A stretch of 64,000 bases of DNA, taken from RGIG6375 sp964472725. Its GTDB lineage: Bacteria > Bacillota > Clostridia > Oscillospirales > Oscillospiraceae. The translations under genes and the position numbers were made by a program. Positions 35,106 to 43,442 of this stretch are shown here, one piece after another. Location: contig CAYYLZ010000004.1 of the NCBI GenBank assembly GCA_964472725.1, positions 1 to 64,000 of the forward strand, in the 5' to 3' direction. Position 1 is the first letter of the stretch. Every line of letters begins with the position of its first letter. Under the pieces are notes generated by a model that saw only the letters and a program-made list of their open reading frames with translations, was not told where the DNA came from and did no database searches.

Positions 35106-35162
35106 CGTCAGACTGTCAAAAAAAGCTTGACGGGCTAATTTCAGGCCTTTTTTGACAGCCTG
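35106..35162 (-). promoter_or_regulatory. Long hairpin in the rpsT leader
   Basis: The strands CTGTCAAAAAA and TTTTTTTGACAG pair around a roughly 24-base loop (GGCCTGAAATTAGCCCGTC region). It lies between the promoter and the ribosome site and contains a run of seven T. It could act as an attenuator or as an S20 feedback site. Confidence 0.45.
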
Positions 35163-35201
35163 CAATCTTGCAGGAATACACTTATCCCCGTGCGAGTGAT
35201 A

Positions 35202-35230
35202 ATTGTAGCACCTTTTTTGCAAAATTGCAA
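35202..35230 (-). promoter_or_regulatory. Promoter of rpsT
   Basis: On the minus strand -35 TTGCAA (35230-35225), 17-bp spacer, -10 TACAAT (35207-35202). Confidence 0.7.
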
Positions 35231-35258
35231 GTGGTTTTTCAAAATATTTTACACTCCC

Positions 35259-35287
35259 GAATAAATTTTCAGCACGCACACAAAATA
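35259..35287 (+). promoter_or_regulatory. Possible forespore (sigma-G/F-type) promoter of gpr
   Basis: GAATA (35259-35263) and CAAAATA (35281-35287) with 17 bp between. They loosely fit the sigma-G pattern (GNATR and CATNNTA). The gene is a spore protease, which supports the idea, but the -10 match is weak. Confidence 0.35.
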
Positions 35288-35322
35288 TGGAAAATAAGAA
35301 AAAAAGGAGACGATATATTGTG

Positions 35323-36222
35323 ATGACAAAGCGCACCGACCTTGCCGCAGAGGCGCGTCAGCTATGGTGTGAGTCGGCGAAAAACACCTCGGAGCTGGCG
35401 GGAGTGAAGGCGGAAACTGTAAGGGAACAGGGCTTCGAGGTGGAGACCGTCAGCATACTGGACAGGGAGGGCGAGGCGGCTTTGGGCAAGCCAAAGGGCA
35501 CTTATATCTCCATCGACCTGACTCCGTTGGTGAGCAGGGAGGAGGGTGCTTTCGCCCGGGCAGCAGGGCTTCTTGCGGAGAAGCTGCGGGGGCTGATGAG
35601 CTTAAGAGATGGGGACGCTGTGCTGGTCTGCGGGCTGGGAAATCCTGCCATTACGCCTGATAATATCGGCCCCGCCGCAGCGAAGAGTACTCTCGCCACC
35701 CGGCATTTGGTGGAGCGTATGCCGGAGGACTTTGCCGCTTTTCGACCGGTTGCGGTGGTTGAAGCGGGAGTTTTGGGTACAACGGGGGTGGAAAGCGCCG
35801 AAATAGTGGGAGCGGTGTCGAAAAAAGTGAAGCCCGCGGCGGTGATAGCCGTGGACGCGCTGGCATCCCGGCGCATGGGGCGCATCTGCCGCACCCTGCA
35901 GATTGCCGATACGGGTATTGTGCCCGGTTCGGGCGTTGGAAATGCACGCAGCGAGCTGAGCGAAAAGACGCTGGGCGTGCCGGTGATAGCCATCGGCGTT
36001 CCCACAGTGGTAGACGCAGGCACACTGGCGGCGGATCTTATGGAGCAGGCGGGGATAGGGGAGACCGACTCGGCGGATTTTGCCGAGTTCGGCGGGGGAA
36101 TGGTGGTAACGCCCCGGGAAATCGACTCCCGTGTGGCGGAATGCGCCCGCCTCATCGCCTACGGCATAAATATGGCGCTCCATAATATCACCGCCGACGA
36201 TGTAACAATGCTTTTGAATTGA
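35323..36222 (+). CDS. gpr: Germination protease Gpr (spore SASP endopeptidase)
   Basis: A 299-residue member of the GPR (peptidase family A25) that degrades small acid-soluble spore proteins during germination. Visible are RTDLAAEARQ at the start, where the propeptide begins; LVCGLGNPAITPDNIGP (about 104-120); the region PAAVIAVDALASRRMGRICRTLQIADTGI; and GVPVIAIGVPTVVDAG. ATG 35323 is taken, with GGAG 13-17 bases upstream (a GTG at 35320 is equally possible). It proves that the organism belongs to a spore-forming lineage. It is divergent from rpsT, a common pair in Clostridia. Confidence 0.93.
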   Translation: MTKRTDLAAEARQLWCESAKNTSELAGVKAETVREQGFEVETVSILDREGEAALGKPKGTYISIDLTPLVSREEGAFARAAGLLAEKLRGLMSLRDGDAVLVCGLGNPAITPDNIGPAAAKSTLATRHLVERMPEDFAAFRPVAVVEAGVLGTTGVESAEIVGAVSKKVKPAAVIAVDALASRRMGRICRTLQIADTGIVPGSGVGNARSELSEKTLGVPVIAIGVPTVVDAGTLAADLMEQAGIGETDSADFAEFGGGMVVTPREIDSRVAECARLIAYGINMALHNITADDVTMLLN

Positions 36223-36275
36223 GAATTGAGAATTGAGAATTGAGAATTGAGAATTGAGAATTGAGAATTGAGAAT
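36219..36275. repeat. Family D heptamer array (reverse orientation)
   Basis: Eight tandem copies of the GAGAATT heptamer (reverse of AATTCTC) begin inside the stop region of gpr. Confidence 0.9.
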
Positions 36276-36558
36276 GCGTGCGATTTAAATCGGTGCGGTG
36301 GTGTGCAGAGTGTAGGGCGGGATGCCCACATCCCGCCGCAATGCAGGGACAACCGCCGCAGAAGCGATAATATGAAAAGTCTAAAAATTTTGGTTAAGCT
36401 TCCCCTCAAGGGGAAGGTTAAGCCTTAACGCCTATGCATCGCCGCAAAACGTAAAAATACCTTGTAGGGAACAGGCCTGTTCCGCATGTGACGACACGGC
36501 CGGAAGTAAAAGGAAAACGGAGCGCTGAGGGCGGCGCTTCCCACACTAAAAATCAAAC
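36276..36558. repeat. Intergenic repeats after gpr
   Basis: No gene is seen. A GTAGGGCGG-type hairpin lies at about 36311-36340, a family B stem at about 36397-36422 and a family E fragment at about 36461-36485. The rest carries no recognisable content. Confidence 0.6.
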
Positions 36559-36582
36559 AGGGAACGGAAAACCGTTCCCTGC
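36559..36582 (-). terminator. Probable terminator of the nitroreductase gene
   Basis: On the minus strand, stem GGGAACGG / CCGTTCCC with a TTTT loop, followed by TGTTTGATTTTT. The stem also belongs to repeat family E, so its function is less sure. Confidence 0.55.
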
Positions 36583-36588
36583 GACCAA

Positions 36589-37131
36589 TTACTTTACAAA
36601 TACGATTTTGCCTTCCTTGCGGGCTGCGCCCTTGGGGTTTTCACAGTCGGGGGTGCCTACGGCGAGGCCGATGGTGAACATTTCGTCGTCCTTGATGCCG
36701 AACTTGGCGCGCCACTGAGCGGAGGCGGGGTCAGCCATATACTGACGAATACAGCCGAGAATTACGGTGCCGAGACCGATGCCCTGGGCGGCGATAGCCA
36801 TATTTTCCACGGCAATACCGGAATCTATGCCCGTGTAGGGGAATTCGGCGTCACCGCAGAGCAGAATGAGGGTAGGCGCGTCGAAAAAGAAATTTTTCAC
36901 CACACGACCTCCGGTTGCGGCGGCGTAAGCCTCGAAATCCGCGGCGAATGCCTTGAGCATCTCGGCGTCCTGCAGAACGATGGCACGAACCTCCTGCTCG
37001 TTGCGGGCAGTGGGCGCCCAGTTAAAAGCGTCGAGGACGATGCCAAGCTGCTCCTCGGTGAGCTGCTCGGGCTTATACTTGCGGATACTGCGGCGCTCCA
37101 TGATGGCCTGAACTGCGTTTTTAAATTCCAT
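36589..37131 (-). CDS. Nitroreductase family flavoprotein
   Basis: A 180-residue FMN-dependent nitroreductase-family protein. The FMN-binding RRSIRKYKPEQL (about 13-24), WAPTARNEQEVRAIVL (about 37-52) and GIGLGTVILGC (about 123-133) are present. These enzymes reduce nitro or quinone compounds with NAD(P)H. The physiological substrate is unknown. It ends with GKIVFVK. A ribosome site AAGGAGA precedes the start. Confidence 0.88.
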   Translation of the reverse strand: MEFKNAVQAIMERRSIRKYKPEQLTEEQLGIVLDAFNWAPTARNEQEVRAIVLQDAEMLKAFAADFEAYAAATGGRVVKNFFFDAPTLILLCGDAEFPYTGIDSGIAVENMAIAAQGIGLGTVILGCIRQYMADPASAQWRAKFGIKDDEMFTIGLAVGTPDCENPKGAARKEGKIVFVK

Positions 37132-37490
37132 GGTAGTTCTCCTTTGTTCCTTTATTATATGTAGACATCATACCATTTTCCCCGCCCCTTGGCAACCATT
37201 GAGCGCAATGTTTCACGTGAAACACTGAAAAGGGGAGAGCGCTGCAAATTTTCGTGTCATTCAGAGGGCGCAGCCCGAAGAATCCCCCATGTAGAAGCAG
37301 GCAGTATCGTTACTGCGTTCCTTTCAACCGGGGGATTCCTCGCTGCGCTCGGAATGACACAGCCATGAGGCCCTCATCAGTGCGGAGGTGACTTCAGCTC
37401 CCCTCACCCGTCATTTGCTTACGCAAATGCCACCTTCCCCCGAGGGGAAAAGGTTAAGCGGAAGTTTGCTTCGCGATTACTTAAAATAGA
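37132..37490. repeat. Intergenic region with parS 1 and repeats
   Basis: No gene is seen. It contains the first parS (37209-37224), a 103-bp family A element (37256-37358) and family B units (about 37373-37456). Confidence 0.7.
37209..37224. other. parS site 1
   Basis: A perfect 16-bp TGTTTCACGTGAAACA, the ParB/Spo0J binding site, 377 bp before parA. Confidence 0.97.
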
Positions 37491-37506
37491 TGTTTCACGT
37501 GAAACA
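37491..37506. other. parS site 2
   Basis: A second perfect TGTTTCACGTGAAACA, 16 bp upstream of the parA -35 box, so ParB binding could also control parAB transcription. Confidence 0.97.
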
Positions 37507-37522
37507 AAATTAAACAAATACC

Positions 37523-37551
37523 TTGATAAACTGCGCACTGCTTGGTATAAT
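37523..37551 (+). promoter_or_regulatory. Promoter of parA
   Basis: -35 TTGATA (37523-37528) and perfect -10 TATAAT (37546-37551) with a 17-bp spacer. Confidence 0.8.
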
Positions 37552-37585
37552 ACTTCAATACAGAGAAGTAAAAAGGAGGGAGCGT

Positions 37586-38347
37586 ATGGCGAAAACAATA
37601 GCCCTGTTCAACCAGAAGGGCGGCGTGGGCAAAACCACTACCTGCGTCAACCTTGCCTGCGGCCTCACCAACCTTGGCAAAAAGGTACTCGTGGTGGACA
37701 CCGACCCCCAGGGGCACAGTACCTCCGGTCTGGGCGTGGACAAAAATATCGCGCCCAGCGTGTACGACGTGCTCCTCAACGGCGTTGCGGCGGAAAAAGC
37801 CATAGTCAAAACCCGCTATGCCGACGTTTTACCGTCCAATAAGAGCCTTTTCGGCGCCGGAATACAGATGACGGAGCTGGAAAACAGAGAATACATACTG
37901 CGGGACGCGCTGGCGGCGGTCAAGGATAACTACGATTACATTTTCATTGATTGCCCCGCACTGCTGGAACTGCTTACGCTCAATTCCCTTGCGGCGGCGG
38001 ATACTCTGCTTATCCCCGTTCAGTGCGAATATCTTGCGCTGGAGGGTCTGAGCAGCCTTATGAGCACCGTGCGCATGATGAAAAAGAGCGTCAACCCCGA
38101 TCTTGAAATAGAGGGTGTGCTCCTTACCATGTACGACGGACGCACGAACCTGTCCCTGCAGGTGGCAAACGAGGTAAAGCGTTACCTTAAAGATAAGGTC
38201 TATAAGACCGTGATACCCCGCAATGTGCGTCTTTCCGAGGCTCCCAGCCATTTTAAGCCCGTTATCGCCTACGACAGAGCGTCCAAAGGCTCCGTGGCAT
38301 ATATGGAGCTGGCCGAGGAAGTGCTCAAACGCAATAAGGGGAAATAA
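37586..38347 (+). CDS. parA: Chromosome partitioning ATPase ParA/Soj
   Basis: A 253-residue ParA-type ATPase. The deviant Walker A is FNQKGGVGKTTTCVNLA (about 7-23). VLVVDTDPQGHSTSGLGV (about 34-51) and FIDCPALLELLTLNSL (about 118-133) complete the site. With ParB it segregates newly replicated origins and tunes DnaA. ATG 37586 with AAGGAGGG is clear; the upstream in-frame ATG would fall on the promoter. Confidence 0.97.
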   Translation: MAKTIALFNQKGGVGKTTTCVNLACGLTNLGKKVLVVDTDPQGHSTSGLGVDKNIAPSVYDVLLNGVAAEKAIVKTRYADVLPSNKSLFGAGIQMTELENREYILRDALAAVKDNYDYIFIDCPALLELLTLNSLAAADTLLIPVQCEYLALEGLSSLMSTVRMMKKSVNPDLEIEGVLLTMYDGRTNLSLQVANEVKRYLKDKVYKTVIPRNVRLSEAPSHFKPVIAYDRASKGSVAYMELAEEVLKRNKGK

Positions 38348-38403
38348 AGGTAAGCACAAAACGAACGAATCCCCGCAGCGGATAAAATAATACAATACAA
38401 GCA

Positions 38404-38474
38404 AGCTGCCTTCGGCAGGCCCCTCATCCGTCATCGCCAAGGCGATGCCACCTTCCCCCCGGAGAGGGGAAGGC
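38404..38474. repeat. Family B unit between parA and parB
   Basis: CTGCCTTCGGCAG hairpin, CCCCTCATCCG, a hairpin CATCGCC/GGCGATG, then a CTTCCCC/GGGGAAG stem. Confidence 0.75.
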
Positions 38475-38530
38475 ATAGCGGTAGGGAAAACCCCAAAAAT
38501 ATACATTATATATAAAGGAGAGGAACGGCT

Positions 38531-39403
38531 TTGGCAAAGGGCCTGAACTTATCCGGCCTTGGCGCCCTGTTCGGCGAAGAAGCGCTGATAGACGACCAGG
38601 TCGAATGCGCCATGATACCCGTGGCGAAAATCTCAACTGCCGCCGGGCAGGCGAGAAAATATTTTGATGAAGAGCTTATAGACGAGCTTGCCGACTCAAT
38701 CAAGGAGCACGGCATTATCCAGCCGCTGACCGTAAGACAGCTGCAGGACGGCTGCTATGAGATAATCGCAGGCGAGCGCCGCTGGCGTGCCGCGAGAAAG
38801 CTGAATTTGGACAAGGTTCCCGCCCGCATAATAGAGGCGGACGACCGTCAGGCAATGGAAATGGGTCTGGTGGAGAACCTCCAGCGTGAGGATCTCAATC
38901 CCATCGAAGAAGCCATGGGCTACCGAACTCTTATCAATACTTACGGACTTACTCAGGAAAAAGCCGCGGAAAGAGTGGGAAAATCCCGCCCCGCCGTCGC
39001 AAACAGCCTGCGTCTGCTGAGCCTTCCCGAGGACGTTATCGTGCGAATTGAGAACGGCGAGCTTTCCGCCGGTCACGGACGCGCCCTGCTGGCTGTGGAA
39101 GAGAGCGAAGCGATTTCGAACCTTGCCGATAAGGTGGTTCGGGACGCGCTTACCGTCCGTCAGACCGAGACACTGGTGAAGAAGTACCGCAGCGAAAAGG
39201 ACGCACCCCCGCCCGAGATAAAGCCTATCGCCAAGGACGACGCAAAGCTCCACGCCCGTGAACTGGGCCGCCGCCTTTCCGGCGAGCTGGGACGCAAGGT
39301 GAAAATCGTGGTAGGCGAGCGCCGCAGCAAGATTGAGCTTGAGTTTTATGATAACGACGACCTGGACATGCTCATCGAGCAGCTGAGAGGGAAGAAGAAC
39401 TGA
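38531..39403 (+). CDS. parB: Chromosome partitioning protein ParB/Spo0J
   Basis: A 290-residue CTP-dependent clamp that loads at parS. The N-terminal ParB/sulfiredoxin domain has ITV-type boxes: IIQPLTVRQ (about 61-69), AGERRWRAARKL (about 77-88) and VENLQREDLNPIEEA (about 116-130). The helix-turn-helix is at about 139-170 (LTQEKAAERVGKSRPAVANSLRLL). The C-terminal dimer part ends with LDMLIEQLRGKKN. TTG is used as start, with AGAGGAACG upstream. Confidence 0.96.
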   Translation: MAKGLNLSGLGALFGEEALIDDQVECAMIPVAKISTAAGQARKYFDEELIDELADSIKEHGIIQPLTVRQLQDGCYEIIAGERRWRAARKLNLDKVPARIIEADDRQAMEMGLVENLQREDLNPIEEAMGYRTLINTYGLTQEKAAERVGKSRPAVANSLRLLSLPEDVIVRIENGELSAGHGRALLAVEESEAISNLADKVVRDALTVRQTETLVKKYRSEKDAPPPEIKPIAKDDAKLHARELGRRLSGELGRKVKIVVGERRSKIELEFYDNDDLDMLIEQLRGKKN

Positions 39404-39421
39404 GCGCAGCCCCCAGATTGC

Positions 39422-39526
39422 GTCATTCAGAGGGCGAAGCCCGAAGAATCCCCTATGCAGGAGCAATGCGTTGGCATTAATGCGTACCATTCAACCGGGG
39501 GATTCCTCGCTGTTGCTCGGAATGAC
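39422..39526. repeat. Family A element (105 bp) and family B unit before serS
   Basis: Family A ends are GTCATTC (39422) and GAATGAC (39526). A family B unit follows at about 39566-39612 with GTCGCCTCCGGCGAC as its middle hairpin. Confidence 0.8.
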
Positions 39527-39656
39527 AGATAAATATTAGAGTTTACCGCTTCACAACTTCTGCACCCCTCATCAGTCGCCTCCGGCGACAGCTTCCCCCC
39601 AGGAGGAAGCCTAATAGGTTATAATATTTAAAAATTACTTTGGGAGGAAAACCAAA

Positions 39657-40961
39657 ATGATAGATATAAAGCTTATCCGTGAAAATCCGGAGCTTGTAAA
39701 GGAAAATATCAAAAAGAAATTTCAGGACGCCAAGCTGCCTCTGGTAGACGAGGCCGCAGCTCTTGACGCCGCCAACCGCGCCGCCATCAAGGAGGCCGAC
39801 GAGCTGCGAGCAAAGAGAAATGCTCTCTCCAAGGAGATCGGCAAGCTGATGGGTCAGGCAAAGAAAGACCCCTCCAAGATGGCCGAGGTAGAGGCCATCA
39901 AGGCTCAGGTAACCGCTCAGGCAGAGCGCCTTGCGGAGCTTGAAAAGCTGGAGGCCGAGTACGAGGAAAAGCTGCGCGCCGTAATGATGGTGATCCCCAA
40001 CATTATCGACGAGTCCGTGCCTCTGGGCCCCGATGACAGCCACAACGTAGAGGTGGAGCGCTTTGGCGAGGCCGCAACCCCCGATTTCGACGTTCCCTAC
40101 CACACCGATATCATGGAGCGCTTCGACGGCATCGACATGGACGCCGCAGGCCGCGTTTCCGGCAACGGCTTCTATTACCTCATGGGCGATATTGCCCGCC
40201 TCCACGAGAGCGTAATCGCCTACGCACGCGATTTCATGATAGATAAGGGCTTCACCTATTGCATTCCCCCCTTCATGATCCGCCGCAACGTAGTCGAGGG
40301 CGTTATGTCCCAGACCGAAATGGACGCCATGATGTACAAGATCGAGGGCGAGGATCTCTACCTCATCGGTACCTCCGAGCATTCCATGATCGGTAAGTTC
40401 ATCGACCAGATAATTCCCGAGGCAACCCTGCCTCAGACACTTACCAGCTATTCTCCCTGCTTCCGTAAGGAGAAGGGTGCTCACGGCATAGAGGAGCGCG
40501 GTATTTACCGTATCCACCAGTTCGAGAAGCAGGAAATGATCGTCGTATGTAAGCCCGAGGACAGCATGGCATGGTACGAGAAGATGTGGCGCTACTCCGT
40601 AGAGCTGTTCCGCAGCCTTGACATTCCCGTCCGTCAGCTGGAATGCTGCTCCGGCGACCTCGCCGACCTTAAGGTCAAGTCCTGCGATATCGAGGCATGG
40701 AGCCCCCGCCAGCAGAAGTATTTCGAGGTCTGCTCCTGCTCCAACCTTGGCGACGCTCAGGCTCGCCGCCTGAAGATGCGCGTAAAGGGCGAGGACGGCA
40801 AGATGTACCTGCCCCACACCCTCAACAACACCGTTGTAGCGCCGCCCCGTATGCTCATCGCATTCCTTGAAAACAACCTGCAGGCCGACGGCAGCGTCCG
40901 TATCCCCGAGGTCCTCCGTCCCTACATGGGCGGCAAGGAAGCCATTGTGCCCAAGAAGTAA
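39657..40961 (+). CDS. serS: Seryl-tRNA synthetase
   Basis: A 434-residue class II aminoacyl-tRNA synthetase that charges tRNA-Ser. The N-terminal coiled-coil arm is at about 25-105 (LRAKRNALSKEIGKL, AQAERLAELEKLEAEYEEKL). The class II motif 2 region is CFRKEKGAHGIEERGIYRIHQFEKQEM (about 265-292), and motif 3 lies in LIAFLENN near 400. GGGAGGAAA precedes ATG 39657. Confidence 0.97.
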   Translation: MIDIKLIRENPELVKENIKKKFQDAKLPLVDEAAALDAANRAAIKEADELRAKRNALSKEIGKLMGQAKKDPSKMAEVEAIKAQVTAQAERLAELEKLEAEYEEKLRAVMMVIPNIIDESVPLGPDDSHNVEVERFGEAATPDFDVPYHTDIMERFDGIDMDAAGRVSGNGFYYLMGDIARLHESVIAYARDFMIDKGFTYCIPPFMIRRNVVEGVMSQTEMDAMMYKIEGEDLYLIGTSEHSMIGKFIDQIIPEATLPQTLTSYSPCFRKEKGAHGIEERGIYRIHQFEKQEMIVVCKPEDSMAWYEKMWRYSVELFRSLDIPVRQLECCSGDLADLKVKSCDIEAWSPRQQKYFEVCSCSNLGDAQARRLKMRVKGEDGKMYLPHTLNNTVVAPPRMLIAFLENNLQADGSVRIPEVLRPYMGGKEAIVPKK

Positions 40962-41424
40962 GTTATTAATTGATAATTGATAATTATGGGTGCGTGTCGT
41001 TTTTGCACACCAACCGGGGGATTCCTCGCAGGCTCGGAATGACAGTAAAAACTAAAAAAATACCTGTCATTCAGAGGCACGCAGTTCCGAAGAAGCCCCA
41101 AGATAAACGCGCCGCTGTTGTCACTGCGTTCCACTCAACCTAGGGATTCCACGCTGCGCTCGGAATGACAAATCTTTAGTCTTCATTGTTGTAATTTACA
41201 GCGCAGAGTACCACAAGTTTGTCTTTGCGAGGAGCGAAGCGACGCGGCAATCTCCGGCGTAACGATTACAACCGCAGTAACGACAATCCGAAAAAATGTA
41301 GAAACCACAGGCTTAACCTTCTCCTTGAGGAGACACCCCGGGGTGGCCCCCCGAGGGGAAGCCTAATAGGTATAGTATATTAAATGTTAAAATAAACAAC
41401 ATAAACGCGAAAGGACGATACATA
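40962..41424. repeat. Intergenic repeats between serS and mscL
   Basis: No gene is seen. Contents: family D-like TTGATAATTG repeats (40968-40987), a half family A (about 41012-41043), a full 104-bp family A (41066-41169), a degenerate copy (about 41225-41262) and a degenerate family B unit (41312-41370). Confidence 0.7.
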
Positions 41425-41889
41425 ATGAAGAAATTCCTTAATGAGTTCAAGGACTTTGCAAAGCGCGGCAACGTAATTGATCTGGCAGTCGGCGTTGTAA
41501 TAGGCGGCGCTTTCGGTAAGATCACCACTTCCGTCGTAAACGACATCATCATGCCCGTCATCGGCGTTATCACCGGCGGTCTGAACTTCTCTGACTGGAA
41601 GATAGTTCTCAAGCAGGCCGTGCTGGACGCTGAGGGCGCGGTTACCAACCCCGAGGTTGCAATCACCTTTGGCAACACCATAGCTGTTATTGTTGACTTC
41701 ATCATCATCGCCTTCGCAGTATTCTGCATGGTCAAGGCCGTCAACACCATGCACGCCAAGGCAGAGGCACTGAGAAAGAAGGAAGAAGAGGAAGCCGCGG
41801 CTGAGCCTCCCGCACCTCCCGCCGAGCCCGAGCCCACCAAGGAGGAGCTGCTGCTCACCGAGATCCGCGACCTGCTGAAGAACAAGTAA
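41425..41889 (+). CDS. mscL: Large-conductance mechanosensitive channel MscL
   Basis: A 154-residue membrane channel that opens under osmotic shock. The N-terminal amphipathic helix (FLNEFKDFAKRGNVIDLAVGVVIGGAFGKI) and the first transmembrane pore helix, then VVNDIIMPVIGVITGG, are typical. The second membrane helix is at about 88-113. A charged C-terminal helix includes a short Pro/Ala linker (AEPPAPPAEPEP) and EELLLTEIRDLLK. Confidence 0.97.
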   Translation: MKKFLNEFKDFAKRGNVIDLAVGVVIGGAFGKITTSVVNDIIMPVIGVITGGLNFSDWKIVLKQAVLDAEGAVTNPEVAITFGNTIAVIVDFIIIAFAVFCMVKAVNTMHAKAEALRKKEEEEAAAEPPAPPAEPEPTKEELLLTEIRDLLKNK

Positions 41890-41947
41890 TTTCCACCTTA
41901 GCAAAGCCCGACGAAAAGCCTTTCTTCCGCAGAAAGTGAGGATTTCC

Positions 41948-42472
41948 ATGAAAACAACATTCAAAGTAATAATCGCCCTTTTTGCCGCAATTCTTGCCGC
42001 CTTCGCAGTAAGGTCGATGCACCTTGCCGTAGGCGCCGAGCCGGAGGGCACCGGCATTCTCGATATCTATCAGGATATGATGCTCACCGCCCGCGAGATG
42101 TTCATCGAAAAGGCCGAGGATATCCAGCTTGCCGCTCTGGCTCTGCTGGAGCAGGACGAACTGAGCATAATGAGCGACGACCAGGGTCACCCCTGGGTAA
42201 TGGGCGAGAATAATCAGCTCATCGAGCCTGCCGACCTTATCCCCGGCGAGCTGCAGCCCTATCTGGACAACGTGTTCGGAGAGTACGTCTGCGGCGGAAA
42301 GATGTATAATATAAAGGTGACCGATAAGGCGATTTTCTTCTTCACCGGCTATCACGAAACCGGCAGCGTTGGCTTCCTCTACGAGCGGGAGCTGGATACG
42401 GTCACCGGATTCACCGAACTGCTGGAGATCAGTGAAAACTGGAAGATATTCTACGACATGCCGGAGGAGTAA
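41948..42472 (+). CDS. Membrane-anchored or secreted protein of unknown function
   Basis: A 174-residue protein with an N-terminal hydrophobic segment (about 5-22, VIIALFAAILAAFAV) and an acidic remainder. No family is recognised. ATG 41948 is taken, with GTGAGG ahead of it. The rsmG start directly follows its stop and uses a ribosome site (GGAGGAG) within its last codons, so the two are coupled. Confidence 0.7.
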   Translation: MKTTFKVIIALFAAILAAFAVRSMHLAVGAEPEGTGILDIYQDMMLTAREMFIEKAEDIQLAALALLEQDELSIMSDDQGHPWVMGENNQLIEPADLIPGELQPYLDNVFGEYVCGGKMYNIKVTDKAIFFFTGYHETGSVGFLYERELDTVTGFTELLEISENWKIFYDMPEE

Positions 42473-43162
42473 ATGTTTATTGACACCTTGACAGCCGGCG
42501 TGCCCGGTATTTCCCCGGAAACGGCAGAGAGCTGCCATGCATACTGGCAGCTTGTGAAAAAGAAGAACGAGGTAATGAACCTCACCGCCGTCACCGACGA
42601 TGACGAGGCCGCAAAGCGCCATTTTCAGGACTCCCTTGAGCTGCTGAAGCTGGCCGACTTCGCCGGTAAGCGCGTCATCGACGTTGGCACCGGCGCGGGG
42701 TTTCCCGGCGTGCCCATGAAAATAGCCCGGCCGGATATGGATATCTGCCTGCTGGACAGCCTCGGCAAGCGAGTGGACTTCCTGCGGGAAGCCTGCGGCA
42801 GCCTTGGCGTTGAGGGCGAGTTCATTCACGCCCGCGCCGAGGAGCTGGCAATGAAGCCCGGCTACCGGGACGGCTTCGACTTCGCCGTGTCCCGCGCCGT
42901 GGCAAGACTCAATCTGCTCTCGGAGCTGTGCCTGCCCTTTGTAAAGGAGGGCGGCGCGTTCCTCGCCATGAAGGCGGGGGAGTCCGAGGAGGAGATAAAC
43001 GAGGCCAAATCCGCCATCAAGACCCTTGGCGGTAAAATTGAGAAGGTTGTGGAGTATGAGCAGGAGGGCGTGAAGCGCTGCGTGGTAATTATCCGCAAGA
43101 CGTCCGCCACCCCCAAGGGCTATCCCAGAGCCTTCGCCAGGATAAAAAAGAATCCGCTGTAA
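42473..43162 (+). CDS. rsmG: 16S rRNA (guanine527-N7)-methyltransferase RsmG
   Basis: A 229-residue SAM-dependent methyltransferase modifying G527 of 16S rRNA. The SAM motif VIDVGTGAGFPGVPMKIARP (about 66-85) is preceded by the family segment NLTAVTDDDEAAKRHFQDSLELL. The end KGYPRAFARIKKNPL is typical. In many bacteria it lies next to mnmG; that gene is not here. Confidence 0.96.
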   Translation: MFIDTLTAGVPGISPETAESCHAYWQLVKKKNEVMNLTAVTDDDEAAKRHFQDSLELLKLADFAGKRVIDVGTGAGFPGVPMKIARPDMDICLLDSLGKRVDFLREACGSLGVEGEFIHARAEELAMKPGYRDGFDFAVSRAVARLNLLSELCLPFVKEGGAFLAMKAGESEEEINEAKSAIKTLGGKIEKVVEYEQEGVKRCVVIIRKTSATPKGYPRAFARIKKNPL

Positions 43163-43211
43163 GCGGAATATTATCCGTATCTTTTCCGTCTATACTGTAT
43201 AATGCCAATAT

Positions 43212-43249
43212 AAGCCTGCAGCGGGTCGAAACCCGACCCGCTGCATCTT
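43212..43249 (+). terminator. Terminator-like hairpin after rsmG
   Basis: A 12-bp stem TGCAGCGGGTCG / CGACCCGCTGCA with a short loop, followed by TCTTCC rather than a T run. Confidence 0.6.
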
Positions 43250-43298
43250 CCCAAGGAAAAACCGAACACATTCAAAACGCAAAAACTAAAACATAATA

Positions 43299-43403
43299 TC
43301 ATTCCGAGCCTTGGCGAGGAATCCCGCGGTTAAACGGTGCAGAGAAACGATAACAGCCCTGCGCCTGCGTGGGGGATCCTTCGGGCGTTGCCCTCAGAAT
43401 GAC
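43299..43403. repeat. Family A element (about 105 bp)
   Basis: The ATCATTCCGAG end at 43299 and the AGAATGAC end at 43403 lie just before the decarboxylase operon. Confidence 0.75.
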
Positions 43404-43442
43404 ACGAATATAAAAATAAATCCGTAAGGGAGAGATATAGCA

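Noticed and set aside
36219..36275. CRISPR array
   Set aside because: The heptamers are contiguous without unique spacers, and no cas genes are present anywhere in the window.
43214..43246. Regulatory RNA after rsmG
   Set aside because: A simple strong hairpin is more easily explained as the end of the rsmG transcript.
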